Source: Sitta carolinensis
Lineage: Eukaryota > Chordata > Aves > Passeriformes > Sittidae
DNA: 64,000 nt
Direction: 5' to 3'
Assembly (NCBI GenBank): GCA_032173965.1
Contig: CM063288.1
Location: 15,914,501 to 15,978,500, forward strand
Below are positions 34,761 through 47,225 of this stretch, in pieces. The notes under the pieces were generated by a model that ran no database searches, was not told where the DNA came from, and saw only the letters and a list, made by a program, of their open reading frames with translations. The position numbers and the translations under genes are program-made. The stretch's first letter is position 1, and each line of letters starts with the position of its first letter.

Positions 34761-36994
34761 TTCCCAACCAGTAGTAGGAAGAGATGCAGGGGTTTGGGGC
34801 GCCAGCAGCTCCACGGGGCTGGGGGTGTGAGCGGAGGGGGTGCAGTGTGTGGTGCCATGCAGTGCAGGCGGCTGTGTCTGTCTGTGTGTGGTGTGTGGGA
34901 TGGCTGTGCTGCTGGGAGGGGAAAGCAGGGCAGCCCAGCACTGGTCACCAGCATGCCCCACAGCAGGAGGGACTGAGCTGGAGGAGCATCTTGCTGAGGG
35001 AATTCTGGAGGTGAAGATTGGACAAAATCTGCTCTGGGTTCTGCCTCTGCCCAGCACGGTGAGCCTGATGTCAGTTGTGGATCCAAATGGTGCAGTGTGG
35101 TCAGACACAGCACCCAAACATGCAGTGTGCATCATCCTCTCCCTGTCTCCTGGGACTGGCCCCAAGGAGTCCTGTCATCTCCAGCTGGTAACGCCAGACA
35201 CCACACCCCATCCCAGAGCCCCATTCTCAGCCAGCTGGCCTGCTGTAGGAGATGGGACAGTAATGGATTGCAGCATTTATGTATCTTCCCAGGGAGGAAA
35301 TGCCAGGTCCTGTGGGGCTCCATCAGCTGTCAGCAGTGGGCAGGGTGGGACCCAGGCCATGCTGAGGAGTGGGTGCTGATTTCCAATGAGCAAAGCAGAG
35401 GGCAGGAGTGGGAATCCCATGTGCCGCTGCCCAGGCTGAGCACCTATTCCCTGTCTTGGGCACCTTCTGTCCTTTTAGTTATAATCACACTACCCACCTC
35501 GGGCTGGGGCAATGGCCCCATAAAGCATATCTGCTCATCTGGAGGGGTCTGGGGGAGACCTCAGCATGGCCCAGGGGATAAACTGCTGCAGTTAATGGTC
35601 CCGCTCTGCAGTGGGCTTCAGATCTGCTCCCAGGTCGGTTTGCATCATCTTTGAGTCACTTGTTGCTCTTAGATTATCACCTGCCAGTGCCAGCAATTAT
35701 AAAAGTTTCAGAGCTTGTGAGCCATCTCTTTGGTTGCCAAGACCCAGGCTAAGGCACTGTTCTGCAGCTCTGAGCTTCAGTAATACCCAGAATACACATA
35801 CAGCAGCTCTGGATCCCCAGCCACATCCATGACAAGTCCGAGATATTTCCTGTGCCCTGCTGGAGAGATCTTTCCTTCAGGCCACTCATGCTTCCCATAG
35901 AGCACCATGAGACAAAACCAGGTAGCTGATAGAGCTGAGAGGTTGGAGAGCTGCGGAGGTACCAGTGGCTGGCACCTCATACCTGGGAGAGCCTGCAAGC
36001 AGGATCACCCACACCAGCCTTCAGGAGATGCCAGCAGGCTCAAGACTTTGACCAATTCCATGGATGGAGAAATGCTGATGGCCCAGACATGGGAAGAGCC
36101 ACTGTGTGCCAGGGTGCCAGCATCCCCTCAGCTGGGCTATCCCGGCAGATGGCAGTAGGGATGCATCGCAGCCTGGCAGCGCATGGGGACCTGTCTAGTG
36201 CCCCGACCTTGGAATAATCTTCAGTAGGATTAAGAGCTTAAATGTATCCGTGTAATTGCCAGGCCCCTGCTGAGCTGGAGAGAGTGTGAGTGCCAGCACA
36301 GGGAGGCAGTGCCCAGGCGTGCTTGCTCCTTCCTGCTTCCTGCTGCTGCCTCCTGCCATTGCCACTGCTGTGGGCACCACTGGGAGCCACCAACCCCCCT
36401 AAGTATGGATGGCAGGTGGCTTGAGAGGGATGGTGCCCAGGCACTGAAAAAGAATGGGTTCCAAAGGAGAATTTGAAGTGTGCAGAGCCCTGAGCGTGCT
36501 GCCTGCACATCCCTGGCATGGTCTCAGTCCTCTCAGACATCCCTCTGGATGCCCCTCTGGCATCCCTCCAGCACCCGCCAGCTCTGTGTCCAAGGAAGAA
36601 CATGGAGCTGCTCCTATGTGTGCTTTGAGGAGTAAGGAGGATTGGTTGGAATTCCAGAGGCCAGGAAACTGTCCTGCCAGGCTGAACCTGGCTGGGTTGG
36701 TGATACTTTAGGGTTTGTTACTCTGCCAGGAGGGAACAGAGCGTTTGCATCTGTAGGGTGCTTGGTGTGGGTTTTCAGTCCCCATTAGAAATCAGAAGAT
36801 ATTCGGGGTTGGCAGAGGTGTCAGGGGTCTCAAGGAGCACCCAGGTGCTGGACTAAGGACATGCAGAGCTCTAGCAGGACTCCTGCCCAGCCATGCCAGC
36901 AGGGTGCCAGCACCTCAGTCCCAGCCCCTCCATCTGATGCGGGGCTTGGCACAGAGTGGGGAGCTGCCATCCCAGCCCCCTCACTGTCTGCCTA
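34761..36994. other. Non-coding stretch, nothing recognised
   Basis: No supported exon, RNA gene or named repeat. Confidence 0.45.
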
Positions 36995-37135
36995 ATGGTC
37001 CCTGACATTTAAATGAGATTTAGTGCTCAGCCCGATGCTGAATATTCATGAGCCCATGCGGCCCTGACAGCCCGGCTGGGGCTGCTCTCATGATTAATAA
37101 TTTGTTTTTTCCCTTTACTGTAAACCTCACCTGCA
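36995..37135. promoter_or_regulatory. Candidate conserved non-coding element M
   Basis: cctgacatttaaatgag (ATTTAAAT palindrome), gctgaatattcatgagc, ctcatgattaataatttg. Inference only. Confidence 0.33.
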
Positions 37136-38394
37136 CTTGCTGCTTGCTCTGGCACTGCCAGCTCTGCCACTGCCAGGGAGCACCCATGCCCTGGCCCTGC
37201 AGGTCCTTCACCTCCCTGCCTGCTGTGAGGCACCCACTGCAGAGCCAGACACTCCCAAGGATGCAGCCAGGGTGGCATCTGCCAAGCACCAGGAGCCTCT
37301 TCATTGCTTAGTGGGCCAAGGGAATGCATGGGAACAAATATCCTGCATGCTGCCATAGTAGAGGCAGCCCCGGATATCTGGTCTCTGTAGTAATTCCAGT
37401 TGCCCTCACACAGGGGCACCCTGGAGATATACAACCAAGTTCTCCTGCTGCTTGCATGCTGGGCTCCCTCTCAGCTGGCAGCAGCTCATGTGGTGCTAAC
37501 GCTTCCAGGTTCTCCCAGGTGGATAGGCAGGGGGTGAATAGCCCACAAGCCCAGTTTCCAGGACCTGCTTTTGGTGCTGTTCATGGGGTTAGTGGCTAGT
37601 TCAGATGTTCCCTCTGCAAACTCAGCACAGCAGTGTCCAGCCCCACCTTGGACACTGATATCCCTTACATCCATTCCCAAGGTCACTGCTCTCAGGACCC
37701 TCTCTTTTCATCTCACTGCTTGCAGTGGTGTCCTGGAGGTGTGTGCAGCAGCACAGCCGAGAGGGACCAGCCCCAGGGTGCTCCCATGGGACCCAGGGGA
37801 AGCTGGGGGCCCAGGCTGCCATCTCCCCTCTGGCTCCATAGATCAGCTCTGGCAGCTCTGCACAAATTGCATAAATATTCATGGAGAACTGAAGGAAATG
37901 TAGCTGTCCCGGCTGATTATACGCACCTGTCCTGAAGGCTGCGGCTGCTCTCCAGGTACTGCTGGCCGAGCTGCTGTCTTATGGTGAGATGCAGCAGGGG
38001 TACCCCATGCTGCCCACCTGCAGTGGGGCACGAAGCTGCTAGAGCCTCACACAGGGCTGGAATAAGGGCTGCAAGCTCAAGGCAAGTGTGAGGCTTTTCT
38101 AGAGAAGTCCCAAGATACCCAGGGTTTTTCCAGAGTGTCACACCAGTCTATACACACAGCCCAAAGACTGCCCTGCATGCAGTCATGGTAAACCTCTCCC
38201 CAGAGACATGTCACATCCACCTTGGTGGCTCTGGTATATTCAGCATTGCCTCTGCTTGCTGGTGCTTTGGGCAGACATGGGCAGAGAGTGGGACAGAGCT
38301 TCCGAGAACAGCCCAGGGAGACTTCCCAGGGAGACAGCCCAGCTGGGATCTCTACACGCTGTGGAGATTAATTCCCTGCAGACCTGAGCAAGGT

Positions 38395-38665
38395 GCTGGG
38401 CTAATAGCCTGATTTATTCCTTCCCGTCTCTCTGGAGCACGGGAGGTTCCCCACTGTGTCCTGAACGACCTCATGCATAATACCATGCACAATCCTATTA
38501 ATGCCGCCCTGCCACGCGCTCCCTGCTTAGTGCCGCCACTCGCCAATGCAATTTCCCCATGATATATGGGAAAAATAATTGAACTATATTTGAAAATATA
38601 TTGAGAATTATGGCACGCACATGACGGGATTTATAGGGGCCATATTTCACAAAAGCATAGCCCTG
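38395..38665. promoter_or_regulatory. Candidate conserved non-coding element N
   Basis: ctgatttattcc, cctcatgcataatacc, caatcctattaatgccg, cgccaatgcaatttcc, catgatatatggg, then aactatatttgaaaatatat. An AT-rich block with retained CpGs and a CCATATATGG-like (SRF/CArG-like) centre near 38562. Confidence 0.38.
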
Positions 38666-40824
38666 CACACCAAGGTGCCCGGTGTTTGTGGGGAGAGACC
38701 CATGGTCGTGGTGGGTGCATGTCCAGGGCAGGCAGTGGGGGAACAGGTGCCACCACCCTCACAGCCCTCAGTATGAGCCCGTGGGGGTTGGTACAGGGCA
38801 CAATGGGATCTGGCACACACCTGTGTCCTGGGGGCAGGGGGGCGTGCCCCAGGAGTAGGCGGTGGGTGAAGCAGGATGCAATACCCGGCTGCACTGGGAA
38901 TGGAGGAGGCAGCTGCAGCCACATATGCAGCTGTGTGGGCATGGCCACTGCCAGCCAGAGCTTGGCTGAGTTTAATCCCCTCCCAGTGGGAGGGAGGAAA
39001 TGCTCCTGGCATTGTGCTGCCTGCTCAGCTGCATGGCCCAGCTCACTGTGCCAGGTGGCCAGTTAGGCACATACTAGATCCCCTGACTTGCCCTGAGGTG
39101 TCCCCTCGAGGCACTGGTGGTTCCCCACCCTGAAGGAGGTAGGGAAGGGGCTGAGGGCTCTGCACAGAACTTCCAGACCTGTGATCCCCTGCAGCTGCCT
39201 CTCTAGCCCCTTTAACCCCTACGCTGCTCTGCCTACAGAGGGGCGTTTTCCTGCCTGACTCTGAATGTCTGATGCAGTGACAGGGAACAGGGAACATCCT
39301 TTCCCTTCTCACCCCACCTCTGCCCCCTGCATAGCCTCTCTGCTCTCTGGTCAAATGCCCCAGACACCCCTGCTTGCCCACTGGTCCCCCCGCCCCCCAG
39401 GTTGCCATGCTGGGCACATCCTCAGCACCGTGGGTGCTGCTGGCACAGGTGCCGCGGGGGACATTAATCTTTAATTTCCTGTCAAAGACTCTCGCTGGAG
39501 AGAGCAGCACCTGGCACGGGGGTACAGCAGATGCCCGCTGTGATGAGGGGGCCAGGAGACAGGCTGCCCTGGGCACGGAGGGTTCAGATGGGGCACTCAG
39601 CCCTCTGCTGTGTCTCACTGCTGAGCCTGAGGCAGGCAGGGGAGCAGCGGCAGCAGATGTGTGCCTGCCTACGGGAATGAGGAGGAGAGAGGCAGCTATG
39701 CTGCCCAGATGGAGAAGCTCCCTCAGGACCACTGGCTGCCAGGGAGATGACCCTATGGAAAGCCCACTGTGTCCCTGGCCCTGGCTGACCTAGCTGTCCT
39801 CATGGCTGCCCCTGGAAGGGGAACATGAAAGGATGGGATGGGATTTGCTATCAGCTCGCAGGGCTGAGGGGTCGCAAAGCCTTCATCTCTGTGGCCCATT
39901 GAAGGGATCCCGGGGCATCACTGTCTGGAGGAAATTCCCATCATGCCCTGGGGAAGGGGAACTATAAATAGCTGCTCAGTGAAGGGTGGAGGGGGACTGT
40001 TTGGGAAGCTGCTTTGTGAACAGGACAAAGAAGAGGCGTCTTTGCACTTGCTCTTCATTAGCTGCCTTCCTTTGGCTGGCCGGGCCAGGATGCGCTCACA
40101 TCGAACGACAGCAGGATGTAGCTGTCGGTGTCAAGGACGTGAACAATAAGGGCTTTAAATAGCAGCGCTGCCTTTGAAACCCACTCGCCTGCGCCACAGA
40201 CAGAGCCCGGGAAAATTGTGTAGCACAAGAAACAAGGGATGTGGGAGCAGGGGTGCCCTCACACCAAGGAAGGAACCCCCAGTGCCACAGCTGCTGCCCA
40301 TAGTCAGGAGGTCTGTGACCAGGACATGGGGAGCCCTGCCTGGAAGTGCCACGGGATGCCTGGGCAGACGCACCCCAGCCCTTCTGGCAGCTCCCAAGCA
40401 GCAATGTCCAAAGCTGCTGCACGGTCCCCTGAAATTGGTTAATTGGCAGCACATCCCTGTGCTTTTTGGTGCCTTTTGGTCGCTGTTTCCTTTCCTCCTG
40501 CTCTGGCTCCTGGACTCTGAACTCCTCCTATCTTCCAATAGGAGATGAAAGAGCCCTGAGGGACTGCTGGTGGCATTCCTTCCACAAAGGGCATGGGGGA
40601 ACCTCTTCATCTCCATCAGGATGAGCTGAACAGCCAAGCGGCATCATTTGGTGGCACATGAGATAGATAGAGAAGCTGCGTGCTGTCCCAGGGCAGGACA
40701 GCCCTGGGCTGGACACAAAGAAAGGTGCTTGGGGGCAGCACATGAGGCTGGTGGAGAGAGATCGGAGCCAGTGAGCCACGTGTGAGCACGTGCGTGTGCA
40801 CAGGGGGGCCCGGCTGTGCGTATT

Positions 40825-41100
40825 AGCAGGCCCTTAAATCAACACAGCACTTCAGACAGGAAGGAAATAGGCTTTGCCGACGGCAGGAGCGGCACTTGCT
40901 TTGTGCACATTACAGAACATCAGGAAAATGTCAAATTTACATAAAAATGATACAAACTCATTGGAAGAAACATGCATCCAATTATCGGCCCCAGCGCTGG
41001 CACAGCTCTGCAGCCAGAGGCTGGCCGGCGGCTGGCTGCGAGGGCCCCAGCCCCAGGCCACGCATTTCATCTCTGGGTGTTTAACATCAAAGCTGCAAAC
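40825..41100. promoter_or_regulatory. Candidate conserved non-coding element O
   Basis: gcccttaaatcaacacagca, tttgccgacgg, gaaaatgtcaaatttac, taaaaatgatacaaactc, catccaattatcggcc, then a CpG-rich tail and gtttaacatcaaagc (TCF-like ATCAAAG). No coding frame is supported. Confidence 0.38.
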
Positions 41101-41141
41101 AGCCTCAGCTCAGCTGGCCACCGCACTCACCTGCTCCCTCC

Positions 41142-41200
41142 CACCATGCCATTGCCATTGCCACTGCCACAGCCACCACCATTGCCACTGCTGCACCACC
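41142..41200. repeat. (CCATTG/CCACTG)n degenerate hexamer repeat
   Basis: Roughly ten hexamer or trimer units of CCAYTG/CCACC. Confidence 0.8.
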
Positions 41201-41812
41201 GGGGTGCACAGGGTGCAGGGCAGGGGTGGTAGTGCCCAGCTGAGGCTGGATATGATTCGGTCCTGCTCCTGCCATCTCCAGTGGGGAAGGGGCTGTGTGA
41301 TTGCATCACCCCTGTATGGCAGGGGCATTGAGGGGAAGTGGAAGCACAGCTGAGCAGCCTGGAGTAGCAGGGTTGGAGAGCTTGCTCATGCAAAAACACC
41401 CAGAGATTTTTCTGGCACCAGGTTGGGACCCCATTCCTGGCTCTGTGCTAGGTTGTCCCAGTGGGCCCTTCCCTCCTTTCTATTCCCACAGCATGGCCAC
41501 TGGCATGCCCAGGGCTGGGGGAAGCCACATCTGGCCCATCCCTCCTGCTGTGGCCCCTCAGCTGGGCAGTGTGGACTGGCCACAACAGCCTGCATTCTCC
41601 TGGGGCTGGGGGTAACCAAGGGGACCAAGGTAAACATGGGGGTGTGGGCAAGGGCTATCTCAGTGGGTGCCCTCCAGCCTTGCCTGTGCTGGCATCACAC
41701 CCTCCTGCCCAGGATTGATGGCCCATCCTGCAGCCCCTTCCCGGCATGCTGAACTCTACATTTCTGCCCCAGCCACCCGACGGGATTGATGTCTCACTGA
41801 GTACAGGCAGCG

Positions 41813-41885
41813 GCTGTAACTCATGCCTGAGAGCCAGGCTCCCGGCTCGTTACTCACTGGGCACCGTCATCACATGAGTTACAGC
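41813..41885. repeat. 13-bp perfect inverted repeat with 47-bp loop
   Basis: gctgtaactcatg at 41813-41825 matches catgagttacagc at 41873-41885. It lies in a block with retained CpGs (cccgacgggattgatgtctc), so it may be a paired factor site or a hairpin in an element. Confidence 0.7.
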
Positions 41886-42194
41886 TCTGCTTCGTGCTGG
41901 GACACCTCAGGAGTGAGGGATCAGGGCAGGGGTGAAAACAGCTGAGGCAGGGCTGGGGCAGGGGGCAAACCTCTCTCTCTAAGATGGCTCTCCAAGTCAT
42001 CCCTCAGGCTGGCATCCCCGGCATACCCACATGCAACCTGCTAACTGCCTCTGTCCCTGGCTGGGAGGTGGGCACGCATGGCCCTGCAAAGTGATGCCGG
42101 GGTCCTGGCCCGAGTGGAGAGTGGCACCACAGCTGGGATTCCCCGTACCACACCCGCCAGCTGGTGCCCAGGCTGCAGCGTGCGGGGGAGGCTG

Positions 42195-42380
42195 ACGAGC
42201 TGTTAATTACAGGTGCTGCTTGGCTGGTGCAGCGCGTCTCTGCTGCTCGGCTGGCAGAGCCGTGTGGCGGGTGACACACTCCATGATAAATTGATATCCC
42301 GTTTAGCATCAATTTCCCTTCTCTGGTGGCAGACAGCTGTGCTAATGGGATGGGACAAGTGAAAATGAAATAACAGGCCC
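42195..42380. promoter_or_regulatory. Candidate conserved non-coding element P
   Basis: gctgttaattacagg, ccatgataaattgatatccc, gtttagcatcaatttccc, gctaatggg and gaaaatgaaataacagg, with CpGs between. Inference only. Confidence 0.33.
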
Positions 42381-42544
42381 TGAACACACCACAACGCCAC
42401 ACTGTTGGCACTACTGCATGGCTGTCTCTCCCCAAGAGACAGGCAGGACCCCACGCACCCCAGTGTGGGAGAACCACAGGGCTGGAAGCCTCCAGGCTGA
42501 GCTGCCTTCACTGTAGTTGCCAGTGCCCACCTGGGGCGGGTTTG

Positions 42545-44250
42545 TGACGTGTGGTGTGTCAGCACTCAGTGCCACCAACTCTGGTGTTTGCAGCACCTGG
42601 AGAAGCTGCTCCTTTCTGTGGGCTTTGAGGCTGGCACAGGAATAAGGCTGGCTGCAGCATCACCATTTCTTGATGGTCAGCATGAGGCTGCGTGGTGTCT
42701 GCATCCACTTGGTGTTTGCAATGCATTCAGAGGGTGGTGACTTGGCACATTTCTTATAGCACAGCAAACAGCTAGGAACCCGTGAAGGATTTGGTTGGCA
42801 TTCAGTGCCCATGCTATATTGGGTATTTGCAATGCACACAATGCCCAAGCTAATGTGTGCAGCATTCCCAGTGTCTGCGCCAGATTTGGTGTTTGCGATA
42901 GCCCATGGCACTCTGTACCCACACTCGCACGTGCTTTTAGGTGCACTCAGCACCAACTACATGACTGTTATCAAGAGTGTATTTGTCAAATTGGTGCCTG
43001 CAGTGTGTTTGCAGTCGTGGTGTGTGCAGTGCTTGATGCCCACAGTTTGTTTGATAATTGCAGAGTGCTCAGCACTTAATACCTGTGGCATCATTGTTAT
43101 TTACACAGCCCTTACACTCAGTGTCAGCAGTGCTCCGCATACACAGTGTGCTCAGGGTGTGCACCCCGCTGCTGATGATGTTTGCAGCACCTTCAGTATC
43201 TGGTGTCAGCTGTGGTTTCGTGTTTGCCAAGTGCTCAGCAATCTCTCCATTCAAGGTGTGCCCTGCGTCTGTTCGACTTGGCATTTGCGGCACAGCCCGT
43301 GCTCGCACCAGCCAGCTCTCACAGTGCACTCAGTGTTTTGATTCCTGTGGTGTGATGAGTGTTCACAGCAGACTGCTGGCGCTGTGGTTGGTGCCCAGCA
43401 CCAGTGCATGTGCAGTGCTCACAGTGGGCTCAGCCTTGCCGCCCACAGCATGCTCCCGCTGCCCGCGCACTCCCTCTCGCTCCTGCAGGAGTGAGTGCTT
43501 GCCCTGCATCCTGCCCCAGTGCCCAATGTACTGCTCACTCGCAATGTGCTCTGTAAGTGCAGCCCATGATGTGGTCAGCACAAGGATCCTGATGCTTTTG
43601 CCATTTACAGAACTGCACAGTGTTAATGGTGTTCCTGCTATCCAGCCTGTGCTTGGTGCTGGATACTGGCCCGCTTTGGAGCAGCTGCACAGTCTGTGCA
43701 CACTGCTAACACCAGCTCTTGCATTAGCAATGCCACCAGCCCATGCTGTCCCTGTTGAGGCTCACTCCAGTGCACTGAGGACTCACAGCCTGTTATGCAT
43801 CCCATGTTCACAGCACCATTTTCAGTGCCTCTGTCACCAGTGGTGCCCTCTGTGCTCAGCATCAGCTGCCAGTTTGCAGGGAGCTGGCACCTGGTGCCTG
43901 ATGGTGACATGCTAACAGTGGCCCAGCTCATTTTTGGGGCTGACGTTTCCAGGATGCTTGGCAGTTGGATGTTTTCCCTATTTGCTGCAGATGAAGACCA
44001 GTGAGATGTTTGGCATTTGCTAGATGCACTTGGTACCAGCAGCATGCCTGGGGTTTGGAGCACACAGTGTGCTGAAGGCACCAGTTCCTCTATCCCCGGC
44101 ACAGCGTGTGTGCCAGGTTTGCCATGTGATCTATAGCCAGGCGAGCACTTGGCTTGCCTTCAGCACTCATGGACAGTGTAGGGGCCCATGCAGTGTGCTT
44201 GGTGGCCATATGTGTGCTGTGCCTATGGTGTACTCAGTGCAGGGTTCCCT
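42545..44250. repeat. Degenerate tandem-repeat field (TTTGCAGT / CTCAGTGC-rich)
   Basis: About 1.7 kb in which variants of ttggtgtttgcagtgc, tgtgctcagcacc and cactcagtgccca recur every few tens of bases with many substitutions. Examples lie near 42585, 42710, 42890, 42995, 43065, 43180 and 43225. The repeats lack stops in one phase, which produces an accidental ~285-residue open frame at about 43058-43915. The unit length is not constant by eye, so period and copy number are not stated. Confidence 0.55.
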
Positions 44251-45629
44251 TCCCAGTGACTGTCTCCAACTTCCCACTCACTCAGACCCAGTCTGTCCAC
44301 CACATCTCACCAGCCATGAAGGGGCACGGGCATTGCTGGGCTCCCAGCCCCTTTGCCCAGCAGCCTGGGAAGGGCAGGCAGGGTGCCCCTACCACATATG
44401 CCATCAGTGGAGCTATGGCATTAAGGTTGAGGTTTTAACCACACAAATGTTGGAAAATGGGGAGCGATGGTTCCCATGGTAACACTAACTCTGCCCCTTG
44501 CCCGTGGCGCACGGCTGTGCACGCACAGGACCGTCATGGGCACCATGCAGCTGAACTATGGCTGTCTGGGGAGCTATAACTCCCAGCCTCCTGACTTGGG
44601 TGCATTTAAAACCTCAGCCCTATTGCTGTGCTGAGGCAGCTCTGCTGGCAGTTTACGACTCTGTTGTTTTTAGAAAAGCCAAATGGGAAGCAGGAGCTGC
44701 CTTGGTGAAGTACTGCAGATGGGACAGGAGGAGCAGACCAGGGCCAGGAGAAGCCATAGGGTGCTTGACCCAGCACCGAGTGCCAGTGACTGCAGGGGTT
44801 GGGGCAGGATGGGGCCTGTGGGCACAGCAGAGCATAAGGGAGAAGCTGAATGATGTCTCTCAGGATAGATCTGCATGCACCCCACTCCTCCATCCCATCT
44901 CTGGCCCTGAGGGATGAGAGAAGCCGGATGGGAGTGTACCCAGCCAGCAGAGCATGCCCTGCTGCCCAGTGTGGGTGCTCCTGGAGTGGCAGCATTTCCT
45001 GTGCCCTGCACTGGGGCTACTTGCAGTCTGCGCTTCTCCAGAGTTGTCTGAAGAACCTGGTGATGGGCTTCCTGACACTGCTGGGCTGGCCTTCAGGCCT
45101 GCAGCATTCATCACCCTTCCACTCTCATGCCAGTGCACAAGAGACCTTCTCCCTTGTGCAGGATCAGGGCAGTTTGGGGTGGGATGGGGCTCTCATCCTC
45201 CCTGCACACCACAACAAGGCTACATCCATACTGCCTCACCAGTGTAGCATAGCTCTTGGCATGTCCCATTTGCTGTGAGATGACATTCCAGCTGTGCCAG
45301 CTGTGTTCAGCAGCAGCGCTACCCATGCCTGCAGCTGTTCATGCCAGCATGCCAGCCCTGATGGGGGTGAGCCAGGGCCGGCAATGTCAAGGCAGGACAG
45401 GGACACCCAGCTGGTGCCTGGAGACTGCACTGTGGGCACTGGGGACTGTGGCTGGGGCTTTGGGGCTGGGCCTGCCCTCCAATCACCTCTGCTCAGTTGT
45501 CTCTTGGGAGGGCGCTAATCAAGGTGTTGTCCCGCTCCCAGCAGGACTGGGTGAAGCGTATCCATCTCCAGCTGCACTGGCTGGAGCACCTCCCAGTGCT
45601 GCCCTCTCTGCCCAACTGCTGCAAGATGC
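44251..45629. other. Non-coding stretch, nothing recognised
   Basis: No supported exon, RNA gene or named repeat. Confidence 0.45.
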
Positions 45630-45725
45630 ATAATGTATTCATCCCAGGATGCCCCAGTGCACCTGCAGTATAATTATTGGAGTTTATTACACCATTAACT
45701 TTAAAATTTTATAAACCACCAGGCA
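45630..45725. promoter_or_regulatory. Candidate conserved non-coding element Q
   Basis: gcataatgtattc, gtataattattggagtttat, taacaccattaac-type AT sites and ttaaaattttataaacc, in an otherwise GC-rich region. Inference only. Confidence 0.28.
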
Positions 45726-47054
45726 GGTGATGGAGGAGTGGTGGAGGCGGGGGGTCTCAGGCTGTGGACAGAGGGGCTGTTAGGGAAATAGTGCTGGGGA
45801 CTGTCCCAGCAGGGTGCTGAGTCTGTTTTTCTGCCATGCTGGTGTTTTTGCTAGCAGTGCAAGCCCAGTGGCACCCCAGGAGGGTGCACCACTGCCAAGC
45901 TGCTCAGCACAGTGTGGCCATGTGCCAGCCTGCCCGGGTGCCCTCCTCAAGATGGCAGGGAGAAGGGAGGACCAACTAGCTGCAGCAATAAAAGACTATA
46001 AAACCAAATGACTGTCTCTGCACGCTGCAGCAATGGCTCCCAGGGTATCTTCCCCTTCCTAACAGTGCTGAGAGCAGGAGGGACTGTGCACATCACATTG
46101 CCCATGCACGGAGCCAGGGCTCCTGCTGCCATGCAGCCGCTCCCTGGTCACGTCTGCGACAGCCTTTCCAGCCGTGGGGGATGCTCTGAGGGTGGTGAGG
46201 CCATTTCCTCCACTCCTCCCACGCAGGATTGGAGGGCAGCGTCAGCCGAGCCTGACCTCCTGCTGGTCACGGGCCAGCGAGCATTGCCAGATCCGGAGTC
46301 AGGAGATGGGTGCTGGGTTGAGCAACCTTCTGGGGATGCTGAATACCCTCTGTGCTGACATGTCTGGGTATCTGCCTGAGGAGGAGACTGTTTTGCTCCC
46401 CTGCATGGATTTGGGAGGCTTTTAGATTTGTTTTCTCTCTGTGAGAATGTTTGTGCAGTGTGATCAAGTGGCCGGGTCAGTTTGGGGGTGGTTTGTACTG
46501 TCAGGATCAGAGTAGAACATGGACAGGGGGTGCTGGCTTTCATCCTGGCAGAGCCAGGGTAGTGCAGCTCCATGGCATGTGGGGTGTCTCAGATGGAGAC
46601 CAGAAGCAGGGGCTGCTGCACATGGGTTGGAACTCCACAGTGTCCACTGCCTTCTGCCTCTTCCTGGGCAAAGGGGCAAGAGATGGCTGGGTGAGCATTT
46701 CTGGGAAGAGGAATTCAGGAGAGTGACAAGTGAGATCTCGCTGCTCACCAAGGTTAAATACCAAGGAATCAGCCTGGGCTCAGTGCAAACCTTTTACTCC
46801 CATGATCAGGCAAGGATTGGGCCCATCATCCCATTGAGTGTCCATGGGATCTAACCCTGCTCTGATGCAGGCATTGTCCTCTCAGCCATCAAACAGATGC
46901 TCCTACACGCAGATCCTACTGAAACCACTCCTTAAATTCCTGGAGGCAGGACCTCCAAAAACCACATAAACTCAGTGTTGTTTTCTTGGCAGCAGCAAAA
47001 GATGTCCAGGGCACCTTGTGCGAACTCATGTACACAGCTTACAAAAGAGACTTT

Positions 47055-47225
47055 GTAATTGAGGTTTTGCGCTTAATGAAGGAATAAATTGAATGGGAGT
47101 GTTGTCTTTAATTGGGGTGTTGCATTAATTAAGGTATTGCACTTAATCGGGGTAAAGCATTTAATAAGGTATTGTGTTTAATGGGTGTAGTTGACGTAAA
47201 TAGGGTCAGTGCGTTAATGGGGTGC
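47055..47225. repeat. Phased TTAAT array, ~17-18 bp degenerate tandem repeat
   Basis: About nine units on a loose pattern ggtattgcatttaat. TTAAT cores start at 47073, 47108, 47125, 47143, 47161, 47178 and 47214. Degenerate cores sit at the two gaps (ttgaat near 47090, gtaaat near 47196). Spacing is 17-18 bp throughout. TTAAT/ATTAA is a homeodomain-type core. Confidence 0.85.

Noticed and set aside
43058..43915. Open frame of about 285 residues on the plus strand
   Set aside because: It lies entirely within the degenerate repeat field. It is Cys/Ser/Ala-rich, has no recognisable domain, and other phases are open over parts of the same stretch.
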